NCBI GenBank assembly: GCA_900315705.1
Contig: ONAB01000009.1
Location: 20,312 to 84,311 of the forward strand
Length of the DNA stretch: 64,000 bases
Source: an uncultured Bacteroidales bacterium
GTDB taxonomy: Bacteria; Bacteroidota; Bacteroidia; Bacteroidales; WCHB1-69
Reading direction: 5' to 3'
Of the stretch, positions 39,856 to 49,212 are shown piece after piece. The translations under genes were made by a program, and so were the position numbers. The notes beneath the pieces were generated by a model. That model was given only the letters and a program-made list of their open reading frames with translations, was not told where the DNA came from and did no database searches. Within the stretch, counting starts at the first letter, position 1. Each line of letters opens with the position of its first letter.

Positions 39856-39898
39856 AAAAAAAGTAGAGACGTCACATTGTGGCGTCTCTACTTTTTTT
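39856..39898. terminator. Palindromic element copy 5, acting as a bidirectional terminator
   Basis: AAAAAAAGTAGAGACG (39856-39871) pairs perfectly with CGTCTCTACTTTTTTT (39883-39898), with an inner CAC/GTG extension. It sits between two convergent genes, with A/T runs suitable for termination in both directions. The core is the same GTAGAGACG element that lies inside genes at 6171, 7941 and 9585. Confidence 0.92.
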
Positions 39899-39917
39899 GT
39901 AACCTTAATAACAAACG

Positions 39918-41990
39918 TTATTTTTGGATTCGGATTCTGGCGTCCACGGCGGTCACGTAACGCGGGTTGCCGAGCAACGGGTTGAGGTCCATCTCCACGA
40001 TTTCGGGAGCGGCCTGTACCAGCGCGCTCACGCGGGCCACTTGGTCGGCGTAGAGGTCGATGTTGACGGGCTCCTGGCCACGCACGCCTTGCAGAATCTT
40101 GTAACCACGCAGCTTGGTGAGCATCTGCTTGGCCTCGTCGGCGGTGATGGGGGCGAGTGCGGACTGCACATCTTTCAGCACCTCGATGAAGATGCCGCCC
40201 AGGCCGAAGAAGATCTGATGGCCGAACTTGTCGTCGCGGATGGCGCCGATATAGACGTCGGTGCCGTCCAGCATCGGGTACATCTCCACTGCGTAGGTGT
40301 CCTTGATAGCCATCAGGCGGTCGAACTCCTTGCTGACGGTGTCGAGGTCTTTCACGTTGAGGGTGACGCCGCCCACATCGGACTTGTGGAGCGGTCCCAC
40401 GACCTTCATCACCAACGGTGTGTCCTTGCCGCAGTTCACCTCCTTGGCAAAAGCGAGGGCGTCCTCTTTCTTGTCCACCTCCACGGATTTCTTGCGGGAA
40501 ATGCCGGCGGCGTCCAGAAGTTCGTTGTAGTCGGCGATTTCCAGATAACCGCTCTCGCACTTGTCAATGGTTTTGCGGATGCGGGCCACATCGACTTGCG
40601 GCAGTTCCACCACTTCGGGTTGCGGCTTCGGGGTGTTCCACACCTTGACGAGGGCGTTGCCCAGCACGCACTCTTCGGGGAAGTTGATGCGTCCCTTGGC
40701 GATAAAGTCCTCAATCTCCTGTTTCACATTGATGATGGAGGGCAGCACCGGGAAGATGGGTTTCTTGCAGGTCTTCATCTTCTCATCGAGCAGGTCATAG
40801 ACCTCCTTGTTGGAGAAGAGGCCTGGGGAGCCGAAAATGACCACGGAGAAGTCGATGTCGGTGTAGTCGTTCTCGACGGCGTCGATGATATAGCCGAGTT
40901 GTTCGGCGGTGCCGGTGGCGAGGAAATCGATGGGATTGCCCACGGAGGAGCCGGCGTAGAGCTTCGAGAGCAGGGCAGGGCTGGCGGGGTGGTCCTTCAA
41001 CGGGGGCACCTCCATTCCGCCGTTGCTGAGCACGTCGGTGAGCATCACGGCCGGGCCGCCGGCGTGGGTGATGACGGCGCAGCGTTTGCCCTTTATTTCA
41101 GGGTGCATAAAGACGGCGCAGACGGTGGTGAGCTCCTGGCGGTTGTGGCAGCGCACAATGCCGGCCTTTTGGAACAGGGCGTCCACGGCGGCGTCGTTGG
41201 TGGCTAAAGCGCCGGTGTGCGACGAAGCAGCGCGCGAGCCGGCAGCGGAGCCGCCCGACTTGATGGCCGCGATCTTGCAGCCCTTGTTGATGAGGTTGCG
41301 GCTGTGCTTCAGCAAGCGCTGAGGGTCGCCAATCTTCTCCATATAAAGCATAATGACGTGACTGGACTTTTCAGGGTCGAAAGTCTCGTCCAGATGTTCC
41401 AGCACATCTTCGATGCCGAGCTGGGCGCTGTTGCCCACAGCCCATACACTATTGAACTTCAAGCCGTTGCTCATACCGTACTCCTTGATGAACACGGCGG
41501 TGGCGCCGCTGCCCGTGATGAAGTCCACACCCTTGGGGTCAAGTTTCGGGATGGGCGTGTCGAAGCAGCCGCTATAGTTGGTGTTGAGGAATCCTGTGCA
41601 GTTGGGACCGATGAGCGAGCCGCCCACGGCGTTGATGGCGTCCACGATGTGCTTCTCGATGGCAGCACCTTCGGCGTTCTCCTCCGAGAATCCTGCGCTG
41701 ACAATGATGAAGCCTTGGGTGCCCTTCTGCTGCGTAAGCACGTCCACCGTGTGGGCGCAGAACTTGGCCGCGATGCAGAGGATGGCGCAATCCACCTGCG
41801 GGAGGTCTTCCACCTGCTTGTAGCACTTGATGCCTTGCACCTCGTCCTCTTTGGGGTTCACGGCGTAGATTTCGCCTTTGAAGGCGCTCTCCAACAAGTT
41901 TTTCAGGGCTTTGCCGCCCGGTTTGTGAATGTCACTGGATGCACCGCAAATCACGATGCTTTTGGGATTAATCAGTTTAGGGTTTATCAT
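39918..41990 (-). CDS. Acetate--CoA ligase (ADP-forming), fused alpha-beta subunits
   Basis: A 690-aa enzyme that converts acetyl-CoA, ADP and phosphate to acetate, CoA and ATP, a common energy-yielding step in anaerobes. The alpha part comes first: CoA-binding Rossmann (SIVICGASSDIHKPGGKALK), succinyl-CoA-ligase-like domains with GPNCTGFLNT and the phospho-His segment SRAASSHTGALATND. The beta part (from about 465) has the ATP-grasp domain, with EVNCGKDTPLVMKVVGPLHK, DVGGVTLNVKD and a C-terminal RYVTAVDARIRIQ. It lies 32 bases after the phosphohexomutase gene and is likely co-transcribed. Other acyl-CoA substrates are possible. Confidence 0.9.
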   Translation of the reverse strand: MINPKLINPKSIVICGASSDIHKPGGKALKNLLESAFKGEIYAVNPKEDEVQGIKCYKQVEDLPQVDCAILCIAAKFCAHTVDVLTQQKGTQGFIIVSAGFSEENAEGAAIEKHIVDAINAVGGSLIGPNCTGFLNTNYSGCFDTPIPKLDPKGVDFITGSGATAVFIKEYGMSNGLKFNSVWAVGNSAQLGIEDVLEHLDETFDPEKSSHVIMLYMEKIGDPQRLLKHSRNLINKGCKIAAIKSGGSAAGSRAASSHTGALATNDAAVDALFQKAGIVRCHNRQELTTVCAVFMHPEIKGKRCAVITHAGGPAVMLTDVLSNGGMEVPPLKDHPASPALLSKLYAGSSVGNPIDFLATGTAEQLGYIIDAVENDYTDIDFSVVIFGSPGLFSNKEVYDLLDEKMKTCKKPIFPVLPSIINVKQEIEDFIAKGRINFPEECVLGNALVKVWNTPKPQPEVVELPQVDVARIRKTIDKCESGYLEIADYNELLDAAGISRKKSVEVDKKEDALAFAKEVNCGKDTPLVMKVVGPLHKSDVGGVTLNVKDLDTVSKEFDRLMAIKDTYAVEMYPMLDGTDVYIGAIRDDKFGHQIFFGLGGIFIEVLKDVQSALAPITADEAKQMLTKLRGYKILQGVRGQEPVNIDLYADQVARVSALVQAAPEIVEMDLNPLLGNPRYVTAVDARIRIQK

Positions 41991-42022
41991 ATATTATAGA
42001 TTATTATTAATGTTGCTGTACA

Positions 42023-43759
42023 TTACTGCACCATCTCCTTCTTCAGGAGGTCGATTTTCTCGTTCAGCTTGGCCTCTTCATCCGTGATCTTGGCACGTTT
42101 GCGGATAGGGGCGACCACGCTGAAATAGAACTTGATCTTAGGCTCCGTGCCGGAGGGTCTCACCGTGACCTTGCTGCCGTCGGCCGTGAAGAACTGCAGC
42201 ACATTGGAGGTGGGCAGGTCGATGACGGTGTTGGTGTTGTTGACGAAGTCGAAGGATTTGGACACGGCGTAGTCCTTCATCATTGTGACAGGCTGGCCGC
42301 CCAGTTCCTTGGGCGGGTTGTTGCGGTAGTTGGCCATCATCTGCTGGATTTCCTCCACGCCGGCCTTGCCGGTCTTGGTGATGGAGAGGAGGTCCTCCTT
42401 GTAGTAGCCGTGTTTCTTGTAGATGTCTTCCAGCACCTGGGCGAGGAGCTTGTGGTTAGGGGCTCCGGTGGCGAGGTGGTAGGCCGCCATCTCGGCGATG
42501 AGGCAGCAGGCGGAGACGGCGTCCTTGTCGCGCACGAAGTCGCCCACGAGGTAGCCGTAGCTCTCTTCACCGCCCACCACGTACTGTTTCTGGCCTTCGC
42601 TCTTGAGGATGGCCTCGGCGATGTACTTGAAGCCGGTGAGCACCTCTTTGCACTCCACGTTGAAGTCGGTGGCGATGGTTTGGATGAGGTCGGTGGTGAC
42701 GATGGTCTTGACCACGAACTGGTCGCCGTTGAGTTTGCCGTTGGCCTGCCATTGCGACAAGACGTAGTGGAACAGCAGGGTGCCGGTCTGGTTGCCGTTG
42801 AGCAGTTTCATCTTGCCTTCGCTGTCGCGGATGGCGATGCCCACGCGGTCGGCGTCCGGGTCGGTGGCAAGGATGAGGTCGGCCTCCACCTCGTCGGCCT
42901 TCTTGAGGGCCAGCTCAAGGGCGCTCTTCTCCTCAGGGTTGGGCGACTTGACGGTGGGGAAGTTGCCGTCGGGCACGGCCTGCTCGTCCACGAGATAGAC
43001 GTTCTGGAAGCCGTACATCTCCAGTGCCTTGGGCACCATCGTGATGCCGGTGCCGTGCAGCGGGGTATAGACAATCTTCAGCCCTTTGGCCTTTTTGGCG
43101 GCGGAGGGGTTGAGCGAGAGCGCGGCGATCTTGTCAAGGTAGGCCTTGTCCACCTCCTCGCCAATGATATGGACGAGCTTGTCGTTGCGGGTCCACTTCA
43201 CCTGGCTGAGCGAGGTGATCTTGTTCACCTCCTCGATGACGTTCTTGTCGTGGGGCGGCACAAGCTGCCCGCCGTCCTGCCAATAGACCTTGTAGCCGTT
43301 GTACTCCCGCGGGTTGTGGGAGGCGGTGACCATAATGCCGGCGTGGCATTTGAGATGACGGACGGCAAAGGAGAGTTCCGGCGTCGGACGCAGGTCTTTG
43401 AACAGGAAGGCTTCTATCTTGTTGGCCGACAGAATGGAGGCGGTGATTTCAGCGAACTCGCGGCTATGAAGTCGCGAATCGTGCGAAATGGCCACCTTGA
43501 TGTGCTGGTGCTTGAAACATTTGACCAGATAGTTGGCCAAACCTTGTGTGGCGAACCCCACGGTGTACTTGTTCATACGGTTGGTGCCCACGCCCATAAT
43601 GCCGCGCAGGCCGCCGGTGCCGAATTCCAAAGTCCTGTAAAAGGACTCCTCCAACTCTTGCGGGTTCTCTTTTTGAAGCTTGCGGATTTCGTCTTTGAAC
43701 GCTTGGTCGTAATCCTCTTCCAACCAAGTTTGAATTCTTTGTTCTACTGTAGATTTCAT
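42023..43759 (-). CDS. Phosphoglucomutase/phosphomannomutase family enzyme
   Basis: A 578-aa alpha-D-phosphohexomutase of the long PGM2-like type. Phosphoserine is Ser147 in TASHNPREYNGYKVYW, the Mg site ATDPDADRVGIAI, the sugar loop GGEESYGYLVGDFVRDKDAV, and the phosphate loop RPSGTEPKIKFYF. It interconverts hexose 1- and 6-phosphates, feeding glycolysis or sugar nucleotides. The start at 43759 (MKSTVEQRIQ) is chosen since it lies 20 bases from a TACTTTTG promoter. It is the first gene of a two-gene unit with the acetate-CoA ligase. Confidence 0.92.
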   Translation of the reverse strand: MKSTVEQRIQTWLEEDYDQAFKDEIRKLQKENPQELEESFYRTLEFGTGGLRGIMGVGTNRMNKYTVGFATQGLANYLVKCFKHQHIKVAISHDSRLHSREFAEITASILSANKIEAFLFKDLRPTPELSFAVRHLKCHAGIMVTASHNPREYNGYKVYWQDGGQLVPPHDKNVIEEVNKITSLSQVKWTRNDKLVHIIGEEVDKAYLDKIAALSLNPSAAKKAKGLKIVYTPLHGTGITMVPKALEMYGFQNVYLVDEQAVPDGNFPTVKSPNPEEKSALELALKKADEVEADLILATDPDADRVGIAIRDSEGKMKLLNGNQTGTLLFHYVLSQWQANGKLNGDQFVVKTIVTTDLIQTIATDFNVECKEVLTGFKYIAEAILKSEGQKQYVVGGEESYGYLVGDFVRDKDAVSACCLIAEMAAYHLATGAPNHKLLAQVLEDIYKKHGYYKEDLLSITKTGKAGVEEIQQMMANYRNNPPKELGGQPVTMMKDYAVSKSFDFVNNTNTVIDLPTSNVLQFFTADGSKVTVRPSGTEPKIKFYFSVVAPIRKRAKITDEEAKLNEKIDLLKKEMVQ

Positions 43760-43778
43760 AGTGTTTTTATTTAGGCTG

Positions 43779-43786
43779 CAAAAGTA
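43779..43786 (-). promoter_or_regulatory. -7 element of the phosphohexomutase operon
   Basis: CAAAAGTA on the + strand reads TACTTTTG on the minus strand, 20 bases before the start at 43759. Confidence 0.6.
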
Positions 43787-43857
43787 CAAAAATTACAAGA
43801 TGATGTCAAGGTATAAAACCGATATGTTGTGTAAAAAAAAGGTTTTTTCTGAGAAGG

Positions 43858-44604
43858 TTATTCCACAGGACCGATGGTGACGGGCAATTCGTAGCTGCTA
43901 TACACGGGCTCACCGTCCTTTTGAGCCGGTATCCAACGAGGCATCTTCCCGATAACACGCAATATTTCTTCGTCAATGGGCGGGAAAAGTGACCTGACAA
44001 CGGTTGGCCGGCTTACATTGCCATCCTTGTCCACGTTGAATAAAACGACCACGGTGCCTGTTATTTGGTATCTGTTGATCTCTTCAAAGTTGATGTTGTG
44101 CTTCAGGTAGCTTTGGAGCGCAACGTTGTCTCCAATGAATCGGGGAGGGGTGTCGTAGTTGCTGGGAGAAACCACCCAGGCTTCATCGAATACAGGTGGC
44201 GCATATCCCACTATTACACAGGTCGAGGTGTCGGGAGGTACGATACGCTGCCCATCCACCACTGTTTGCGAGCCCCCGACATTTCCGCGTACAGTCGATT
44301 GGGATTGTTGTTCCGTTTGGGGTGCCACTGGTTTGCTGCCGTTGTTCACTTGGGCGGACAAACCGCTGGGCAGGGCGGACATCAACCCCACGGAGAGACC
44401 CGCTACAATGGCGGTCTTGCCCAACAGCTGCCGTTTGCGCAGCTCCTGTTCGAGGTAGCGTACCTCGGCCTCGCACGCTGGACAGGTGCCGGCACAGTCG
44501 CCCTTGTGGCGACACTCCTTTGTAACGAATGTGATGTCGTTCTTCTCCGCGATTTGCTTGCGGATCTCCTTGAGGATTTTGCAGGTCTGTTTGCCGCGGT
44601 TCAT
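43858..44604 (-). CDS. TonB-C-domain protein with N-terminal cysteine cluster
   Basis: A 248-aa protein. The cytosolic N-terminus has four cysteines, Cys31, 37, 41 and 44 in CRHKGDCAGTCPACEAE, a probable zinc site, followed by a charged helix and one membrane segment near 62-84 (TAIVAGLSVGLMSALPSG). A polar linker leads to a TonB C-terminal domain (about 165-248: NINFEEINRYQITGTVVVLF, VDKDGNVSRPTVVRS, PRWIPAQKDGEPV). TonB domains pass energy to outer-membrane receptors, but the cysteine cluster and the absence of ExbB/D suggest another role. The start at 44604 fits the 10-base gap after the radical-SAM gene. Confidence 0.82.
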   Translation of the reverse strand: MNRGKQTCKILKEIRKQIAEKNDITFVTKECRHKGDCAGTCPACEAEVRYLEQELRKRQLLGKTAIVAGLSVGLMSALPSGLSAQVNNGSKPVAPQTEQQSQSTVRGNVGGSQTVVDGQRIVPPDTSTCVIVGYAPPVFDEAWVVSPSNYDTPPRFIGDNVALQSYLKHNINFEEINRYQITGTVVVLFNVDKDGNVSRPTVVRSLFPPIDEEILRVIGKMPRWIPAQKDGEPVYSSYELPVTIGPVE

Positions 44605-44614
44605 AAGAGTGTGT

Positions 44615-45232
44615 TTATTTGTGGATGTCTGTTCTGTATGTGAAAAAGTCAAAATGCTCCACGCCCATTGCGCGGAGTTTTCCGGTGCTTCGTTCTATGT
44701 CCTCTTGAGTGTTGTAGCCCTCGATGAGCGGGAGCCGCACGATGAGGTCGTCGCCGCGCCCCTCCTGCAGGAGCTCTTGCAAATTGTCAAGCGCGCGCCG
44801 GTTGCTGAGGCCGGTGTAGAGCTGGTAAATCTCGTCGTTGGTCTCCTTGATGTCGATGATGAACTGGTTGACGACGGAGGATAACCGTCGGATGTTGTCG
44901 GCGGGGACGTTGAGTGAGGTTTCGAGCGTGAGGTTCCATTCCGGGCCGCAGATTTCGCGGAAGCGGACAATGAAGTCGGGATACATAGAGGGCTCGCCCC
45001 CGCCGAAGGTGATGCCGCCGCCGGTGGCAAGGAAGTAGAGCTGGTCGATCTTCACCTCTTCATAGAGGCTTTCGGGCGTGAAGGTGCGCCAGACGCCCTC
45101 GCGCTGGCATTGCGGGTTGAGGCAGTATCGGCAATGCAATGGACAACCGTGGAAGGCCGCGAGCGTGCTCACGCCTTTGCCGTCGGTCTGTATCCGGTGC
45201 CGCACAATGCCGATGAAGGGAGCCTCTTCCAT
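44615..45232 (-). CDS. Radical SAM glycyl-radical-enzyme activating protein (PflA-like)
   Basis: A 205-aa radical SAM enzyme. The CX3CX2C cluster site is Cys30, 34, 37 in HGCPLHCRYCLNPQC. TGGGITFGGGEPSMYPDF is the SAM-binding glycine motif, and IIDIKETNDEIY and LIVRLPLIEGYN complete the barrel. The architecture without an extra ferredoxin insert fits small activases that make glycyl radicals in pyruvate formate-lyase-like enzymes or anaerobic ribonucleotide reductase. No glycyl radical enzyme is nearby, so its partner lies elsewhere. It lies 9 bases after the ROK gene and 10 before the TonB-like gene, in one operon. Confidence 0.85.
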   Translation of the reverse strand: MEEAPFIGIVRHRIQTDGKGVSTLAAFHGCPLHCRYCLNPQCQREGVWRTFTPESLYEEVKIDQLYFLATGGGITFGGGEPSMYPDFIVRFREICGPEWNLTLETSLNVPADNIRRLSSVVNQFIIDIKETNDEIYQLYTGLSNRRALDNLQELLQEGRGDDLIVRLPLIEGYNTQEDIERSTGKLRAMGVEHFDFFTYRTDIHK

Positions 45233-45241
45233 TGCGTGGGG

Positions 45242-46354
45242 TTATTGGGGAGTGTTGTCGAGTTGGTGCAGGGCATAGCAGTAGGCGCCGATGGTGGTGG
45301 CCACGCTGGTGCCGATGTGGGATGTGATGATGCCGAGCCGCTTCTGGGTGTCGCAGAGGATGGTCTCGTCGGTGCCGTAAATGGGGATGGCGCGTTGCTC
45401 GCCCTTGACGAATTCGGAGAACTCGGCTTCGTCCTCGAGGTTATAGACGTAGGAGGGCACGCGGGGGAGCGTTTGCCCCGAACGGGTGCGCAGTTGGGCA
45501 CGGAGCTCGCGGAGCAGGGCGGGCATAAAGAGGGTGTGCGATTTGGAGAGGCCGCCGCCGAGCACGATGATGCCGTCGAGCACGGTGACGCACTGCGCGA
45601 TGGTGTGGCCGGCCGCCTGCCCGAAGGTGTCGAAGGCCTTGAGCGCGGCGGGGCGGTCGCCCTCCCGCTCGCCGGTCGCGATGCGGAAGATGTCGAGCGA
45701 GTCGGTGTAGTCTTTGGCGGCGGGGTCGTTACTATATATATTATAGTAATGCAGGATGGCGCGTTGCGAGACGCACTCTTCGGCGATGAGGTCGGGCTCC
45801 AGACCGCTGGGCGAGCAGTAGATTTCGGAGCAGCAGTTGTCGCCGATGTACATCTGCTCGCGGCTAGTGATGCCGATGCCGAAGCCGGTGCCGAGGATGA
45901 AGCCGATGAGGTTGCGGTACTGTTTGGCGCTGCCGGTCTCGCGCAGGCGGCGGTTGAGGTCGGGTAGGGTGCCGGCCAGCGCTTCGCCGTAGGTGAAGAG
46001 GTCGGCGTCGTTGTTGATGAAGACGGGCAGGTTGAAGCGCCGCTGGAGATAGGGGCCGAGGGCCACGCCCCCGTCGAAGGCGGGGAAGTTGGTCAGCCGG
46101 GAGGGGAAGATGCCGTTGGGGTAGTCGGCCGGGCCCGGGAAGGCGAAGCTGATGGCCACGGGCTTTTCGGGCAGCGCCTGGATGGTATGTTCGAAGCCGG
46201 CCGTGAGGTTGGCCAGGCACTTGTCGAGGTCGCGGGCCTCGGAGGGGAACTCGATGGTTTGGGTCACGGGGCGGTTGCCCTGGAGGGCGTTGAAGCGGAA
46301 ATGGGTGCCTCCGGCGTCGAGGGTCACCACAATCCTGCGGTCGTTGTCGTACAT
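45242..46354 (-). CDS. ROK family sugar kinase or regulator-like protein
   Basis: A 370-aa ROK-fold protein. The phosphate loop LDAGGTHFRFNAL is near 12-24, AFPGPADYPNGIF near 91, the active Asp in FINNDADLF near 115, and GFILGTGFGIGI near 150. The usual ROK zinc motif (GHxxxxxxxxxCxCGxxGC) is missing; a NCCSEIYC stretch stands in its place. An adenosine loop ITSHIGTSVATTIGAYC closes the protein. It has no DNA-binding domain, so a hexokinase-type role is more likely than a repressor. Divergent from the ribosomal operon. Confidence 0.8.
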   Translation of the reverse strand: MYDNDRRIVVTLDAGGTHFRFNALQGNRPVTQTIEFPSEARDLDKCLANLTAGFEHTIQALPEKPVAISFAFPGPADYPNGIFPSRLTNFPAFDGGVALGPYLQRRFNLPVFINNDADLFTYGEALAGTLPDLNRRLRETGSAKQYRNLIGFILGTGFGIGITSREQMYIGDNCCSEIYCSPSGLEPDLIAEECVSQRAILHYYNIYSNDPAAKDYTDSLDIFRIATGEREGDRPAALKAFDTFGQAAGHTIAQCVTVLDGIIVLGGGLSKSHTLFMPALLRELRAQLRTRSGQTLPRVPSYVYNLEDEAEFSEFVKGEQRAIPIYGTDETILCDTQKRLGIITSHIGTSVATTIGAYCYALHQLDNTPQ

Positions 46355-46379
46355 AGAACAGTGTTTTAGAATGAGGGTG

Positions 46380-46387
46380 CAAACTTA
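46380..46387 (-). promoter_or_regulatory. -7 element of the ROK operon
   Basis: CAAACTTA on the + strand reads TAAGTTTG on the minus strand, 26 bases before the start at 46354. Confidence 0.6.
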
Positions 46388-46519
46388 CACAAAATAATTG
46401 TAAAAAACAGGCAGGGATGAAAAAAGGGCCAAAGAGGTTTTTTCCCGGGGGGCGAAATATGAGTGGGTAAATATTGAGAAAAAATATTTATAAACAGTCA
46501 ATTGTATAAAATTTTTTAT

Positions 46520-46527
46520 TATTTTTG
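46520..46527 (+). promoter_or_regulatory. -7 element before rplV
   Basis: TATTTTTG 98 bases upstream of rplV, with AATTG about 15 bases further upstream as a weak -33. It implies that transcription of the block starts at rplV rather than upstream at rplC. Confidence 0.55.
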
Positions 46528-46624
46528 CCGCCCGAATGAAAAGAGTGGGAGAATGAAGGGTGGAATAGTATATAAGACACTGATTAATAGATAAATATAA
46601 AAAATAAAAAGAGAAAATAAAACA

Positions 46625-47065
46625 ATGAGTGCAAGCAAGAAATTAGCAGCCAATGCTCGAAAAGAAGCGAACAAAACGGTGTATATGGCACGATTAGTGG
46701 ATAATCCAACCTCACCGCGTAAGACCCGGATTATGGCAAACGTGATTCGTGGCAAGAATGTGGACTATGCAATGAACGTATTGAAATATAGTCCGAGAGA
46801 ATCCTCCGAGAAGTTGTTGAAACTTCTGAAATCAGCGATCGCGAACTGGCAGGTGAAGAACGAGGGTATGCGTTTGGAGAACGCCGACCTGTACGTGAAG
46901 ACCATTATGGTGGACGGCGGTCGTATGCTGAAGCGCATCCGCACGGCCCCGCAAGGTCGCGCCAACCGCATCCGCAAGCGTTCCAATCACGTCACCCTGG
47001 TGATTGCCGACAGAAACACGGAAAATAACAACAATAATATAACAACAGAAGAATCACAAAATTAA
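46625..47065 (+). CDS. rplV: 50S ribosomal protein L22
   Basis: A 146-aa L22, which lines the exit tunnel. Core: ARLVDNPTSPRKTRIMANVIRGKNVDYAMNVL and GRMLKRIRTAPQGRANRIRKRSNHVTLVI. The C-terminus carries an Asn-rich extension (NTENNNNN) of a type common in Bacteroidota L22. It is the first gene of its block here, which is unusual because rpsS normally precedes it. Confidence 0.97.
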   Translation: MSASKKLAANARKEANKTVYMARLVDNPTSPRKTRIMANVIRGKNVDYAMNVLKYSPRESSEKLLKLLKSAIANWQVKNEGMRLENADLYVKTIMVDGGRMLKRIRTAPQGRANRIRKRSNHVTLVIADRNTENNNNNITTEESQN

Positions 47066-47075
47066 TTAATCAAGT

Positions 47076-47816
47076 ATGGGTCAGAAAGTAAATCCGGTAG
47101 GCATTCGCCTCGGTATCGTAAGAGGTTGGGATTCTAATTGGTACGGCGGCAAAAATTTCGCCGGTAAGATTGTCGAAGACGACAAAATTAGAAAGTACTT
47201 AAATGCCAAGTTCTCAAAAGCCGGAATCTCTAAAATTTACATTGAAAGAACACTGAAACTCGTCACCGTCACCATTATGACGGCTCGTCCGGGCCTCATC
47301 ATCGGCAAGGGCGGCCAAGAGGTTGACAAGGTGAAGGAAGAACTGAAGGTCATCACCGGCAAGGAGATCCAAATCAACATCGTTGAGGTGAAGCGCCCGG
47401 ATCTGGACGCCCAGCTGGTGGCCCAGAACATCGCCAAGCAGATCGAAGGCCGTGTGGCTTACAAGAAGGCCATCAAGACCGCCATTTCCGCCACGATGCG
47501 CGCCAACGCCGACGGCATCAAGGTAACGGCAGCCGGCCGTCTGGGCGGCGCCGAAATCGCCCGCGCCGAGCACTTCAAAGAGGGTCGTATCCCCTTGCAC
47601 ACGCTTCGTGCTGACATCGACTACGCTCCCGTCGAGGCACACACCACCTACGGTTGCATCGGCATCAAGGTGTGGATCTGCCGCGGTTTTGTCTATGGCA
47701 AGCGCGACCTCTTCACCCTCACCGAAGCCGGCAAGGACGCCAAGGCTCCCCAAAAACGGATGCAACGCGGTCCCCGCAAGGGCAACGGTCCGAGAACCAA
47801 TAATAGAAACAACTAG
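47076..47816 (+). CDS. rpsC: 30S ribosomal protein S3
   Basis: A 246-aa S3 with the KH domain ([20 protein letters not shown]) and the C-terminal [20 protein letters not shown]. It has a basic tail. It lies 10 bases after rplV. Confidence 0.97.
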   Translation: MGQKVNPVGIRLGIVRGWDSNWYGGKNFAGKIVEDDKIRKYLNAKFSKAGISKIYIERTLKLVTVTIMTARPGLIIGKGGQEVDKVKEELKVITGKEIQINIVEVKRPDLDAQLVAQNIAKQIEGRVAYKKAIKTAISATMRANADGIKVTAAGRLGGAEIARAEHFKEGRIPLHTLRADIDYAPVEAHTTYGCIGIKVWICRGFVYGKRDLFTLTEAGKDAKAPQKRMQRGPRKGNGPRTNNRNN

Positions 47817-47878
47817 TACCGACGCCAAGATGCCGGTCATACAATAATAAGTATAAAACATCTAAACATTAAAAAGCA

Positions 47879-48304
47879 ATGTTACAGCCTAAAAAAACCA
47901 AATACAGAAGGCCGCAGAAAGGCAGAATGAAATCCATCACCAAACGTGGTGCGGAGATTTCCTTCGGCTCTTTCGCTATCAAGACGCTCGACCAGTGCTG
48001 GATCAGCGCCCGCCAAATTGAAGCAGCCCGTCAGGCCATCACCCGTGAGATGAAACGTGAAGGCCAGCTGTGGATCCGCATTTTCCCTGACCGTCCCGTC
48101 ACCGCCAAGGGTCTTGGTGTCCGTATGGGTAAAGGTAAGGGTACCCCCGAATTCTGGGCCGCCCGCGTCAGCCCGGGCCGCATTCTCTTCGAAGCTGATG
48201 GCATCCCATTGGAGGTCGCCAAGGAAGCTATGAGACTCGGTGCCCAGAAACTGCCCGTTCACACGAAGTTCATTGTGAGAAGAGATTATTCACCTGAAAT
48301 TTAA
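47879..48304 (+). CDS. rplP: 50S ribosomal protein L16
   Basis: A 141-aa L16 near the A site. [18 protein letters not shown] opens it, then [20 protein letters not shown] and [20 protein letters not shown]. Confidence 0.97.
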   Translation: MLQPKKTKYRRPQKGRMKSITKRGAEISFGSFAIKTLDQCWISARQIEAARQAITREMKREGQLWIRIFPDRPVTAKGLGVRMGKGKGTPEFWAARVSPGRILFEADGIPLEVAKEAMRLGAQKLPVHTKFIVRRDYSPEI

Positions 48305-48314
48305 TTGAGAGAGT

Positions 48315-48515
48315 ATGAAACAGAATGTAATAAACGAGCTCACCACAGCTGAAGTGAAGGAAAGACTGGCCGTTGAGAAGGACAATCTCGTCAAGATGAG
48401 ACTCAACCACGCCATCTCCCCCCTGGAGAACCCTCAACTGATCAAAGCACAACGTAGAACCATCGCCAGACTGCACACCGAATTGCGCAAGCGCGAATTA
48501 AATGATAATAAATAG
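48315..48515 (+). CDS. rpmC: 50S ribosomal protein L29
   Basis: A 66-aa L29: two helices, with [20 protein letters not shown] and [20 protein letters not shown]. It lies 2 bases before rpsQ. Confidence 0.96.
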   Translation: MKQNVINELTTAEVKERLAVEKDNLVKMRLNHAISPLENPQLIKAQRRTIARLHTELRKRELNDNK

Positions 48516-48517
48516 TT

Positions 48518-48772
48518 ATGGAAAGAAATAATAGAAAAGTGAGAGAAGGTATCGTGGTCAGCGACAAAATGGACAAGTCCATCGTGATCAAGGTCGAACG
48601 CAAGATGAAACACCCCATCTACGGTAAGTTCCTCAAACGCTCCACCAAGTTTATGGCCCACGACGAGAAGAACGATTGCCACATCGGCGACCGCGTCAGA
48701 ATTATGGAAACCAGACCCTTGAGCAAGAACAAGTGCTGGCGATTAGTAGAAATCTTAGAAAGAGCTAAATAA
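48518..48772 (+). CDS. rpsQ: 30S ribosomal protein S17
   Basis: An 84-aa S17 of OB fold: [20 protein letters not shown], then [16 protein letters not shown] and [16 protein letters not shown]. Confidence 0.97.
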   Translation: MERNNRKVREGIVVSDKMDKSIVIKVERKMKHPIYGKFLKRSTKFMAHDEKNDCHIGDRVRIMETRPLSKNKCWRLVEILERAK

Positions 48773-48774
48773 TT

Positions 48775-49143
48775 ATGATACAACAAGAATCAAGATTAGC
48801 AGTAGCAGACAACAGCGGTGCCAAGGAAGTCCTCTGCATCCGCGTATTGGGAGGTACCAAGAAACGCTACGCCTCCGTGGGCGACAAGATCGTGGTCGCC
48901 ATCAAGAGCGCTATTCCCTCCGGACAGGTGAAGGCCGGCACTGTCTCCAAGGCAGTGGTGGTGCGCACCAAGAGACACGTCCGCAGACAGGACGGTTCCT
49001 ATATCCGTTTCGACGACAATGCCGTTGTGCTGCTCACTCCGGCCGACGAACTCCGCGGCACCCGTATCTTCGGACCCGTGGCTCGTGAATTGCGTGAGAA
49101 ACAGTTTATGAAGATCGTGTCTTTGGCCCCCGAAGTTCTATAG
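48775..49143 (+). CDS. rplN: 50S ribosomal protein L14
   Basis: A 122-aa L14: [40 protein letters not shown], and the C-terminal [12 protein letters not shown]. It lies 2 bases after rpsQ. Confidence 0.97.
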   Translation: MIQQESRLAVADNSGAKEVLCIRVLGGTKKRYASVGDKIVVAIKSAIPSGQVKAGTVSKAVVVRTKRHVRRQDGSYIRFDDNAVVLLTPADELRGTRIFGPVARELREKQFMKIVSLAPEVL

Positions 49144-49212
49144 TAGATTATTAACAATAGATACAATTGACAAAGACCAATTGGCAAAAACAATCAAAAA
49201 ACAAACACTGAA

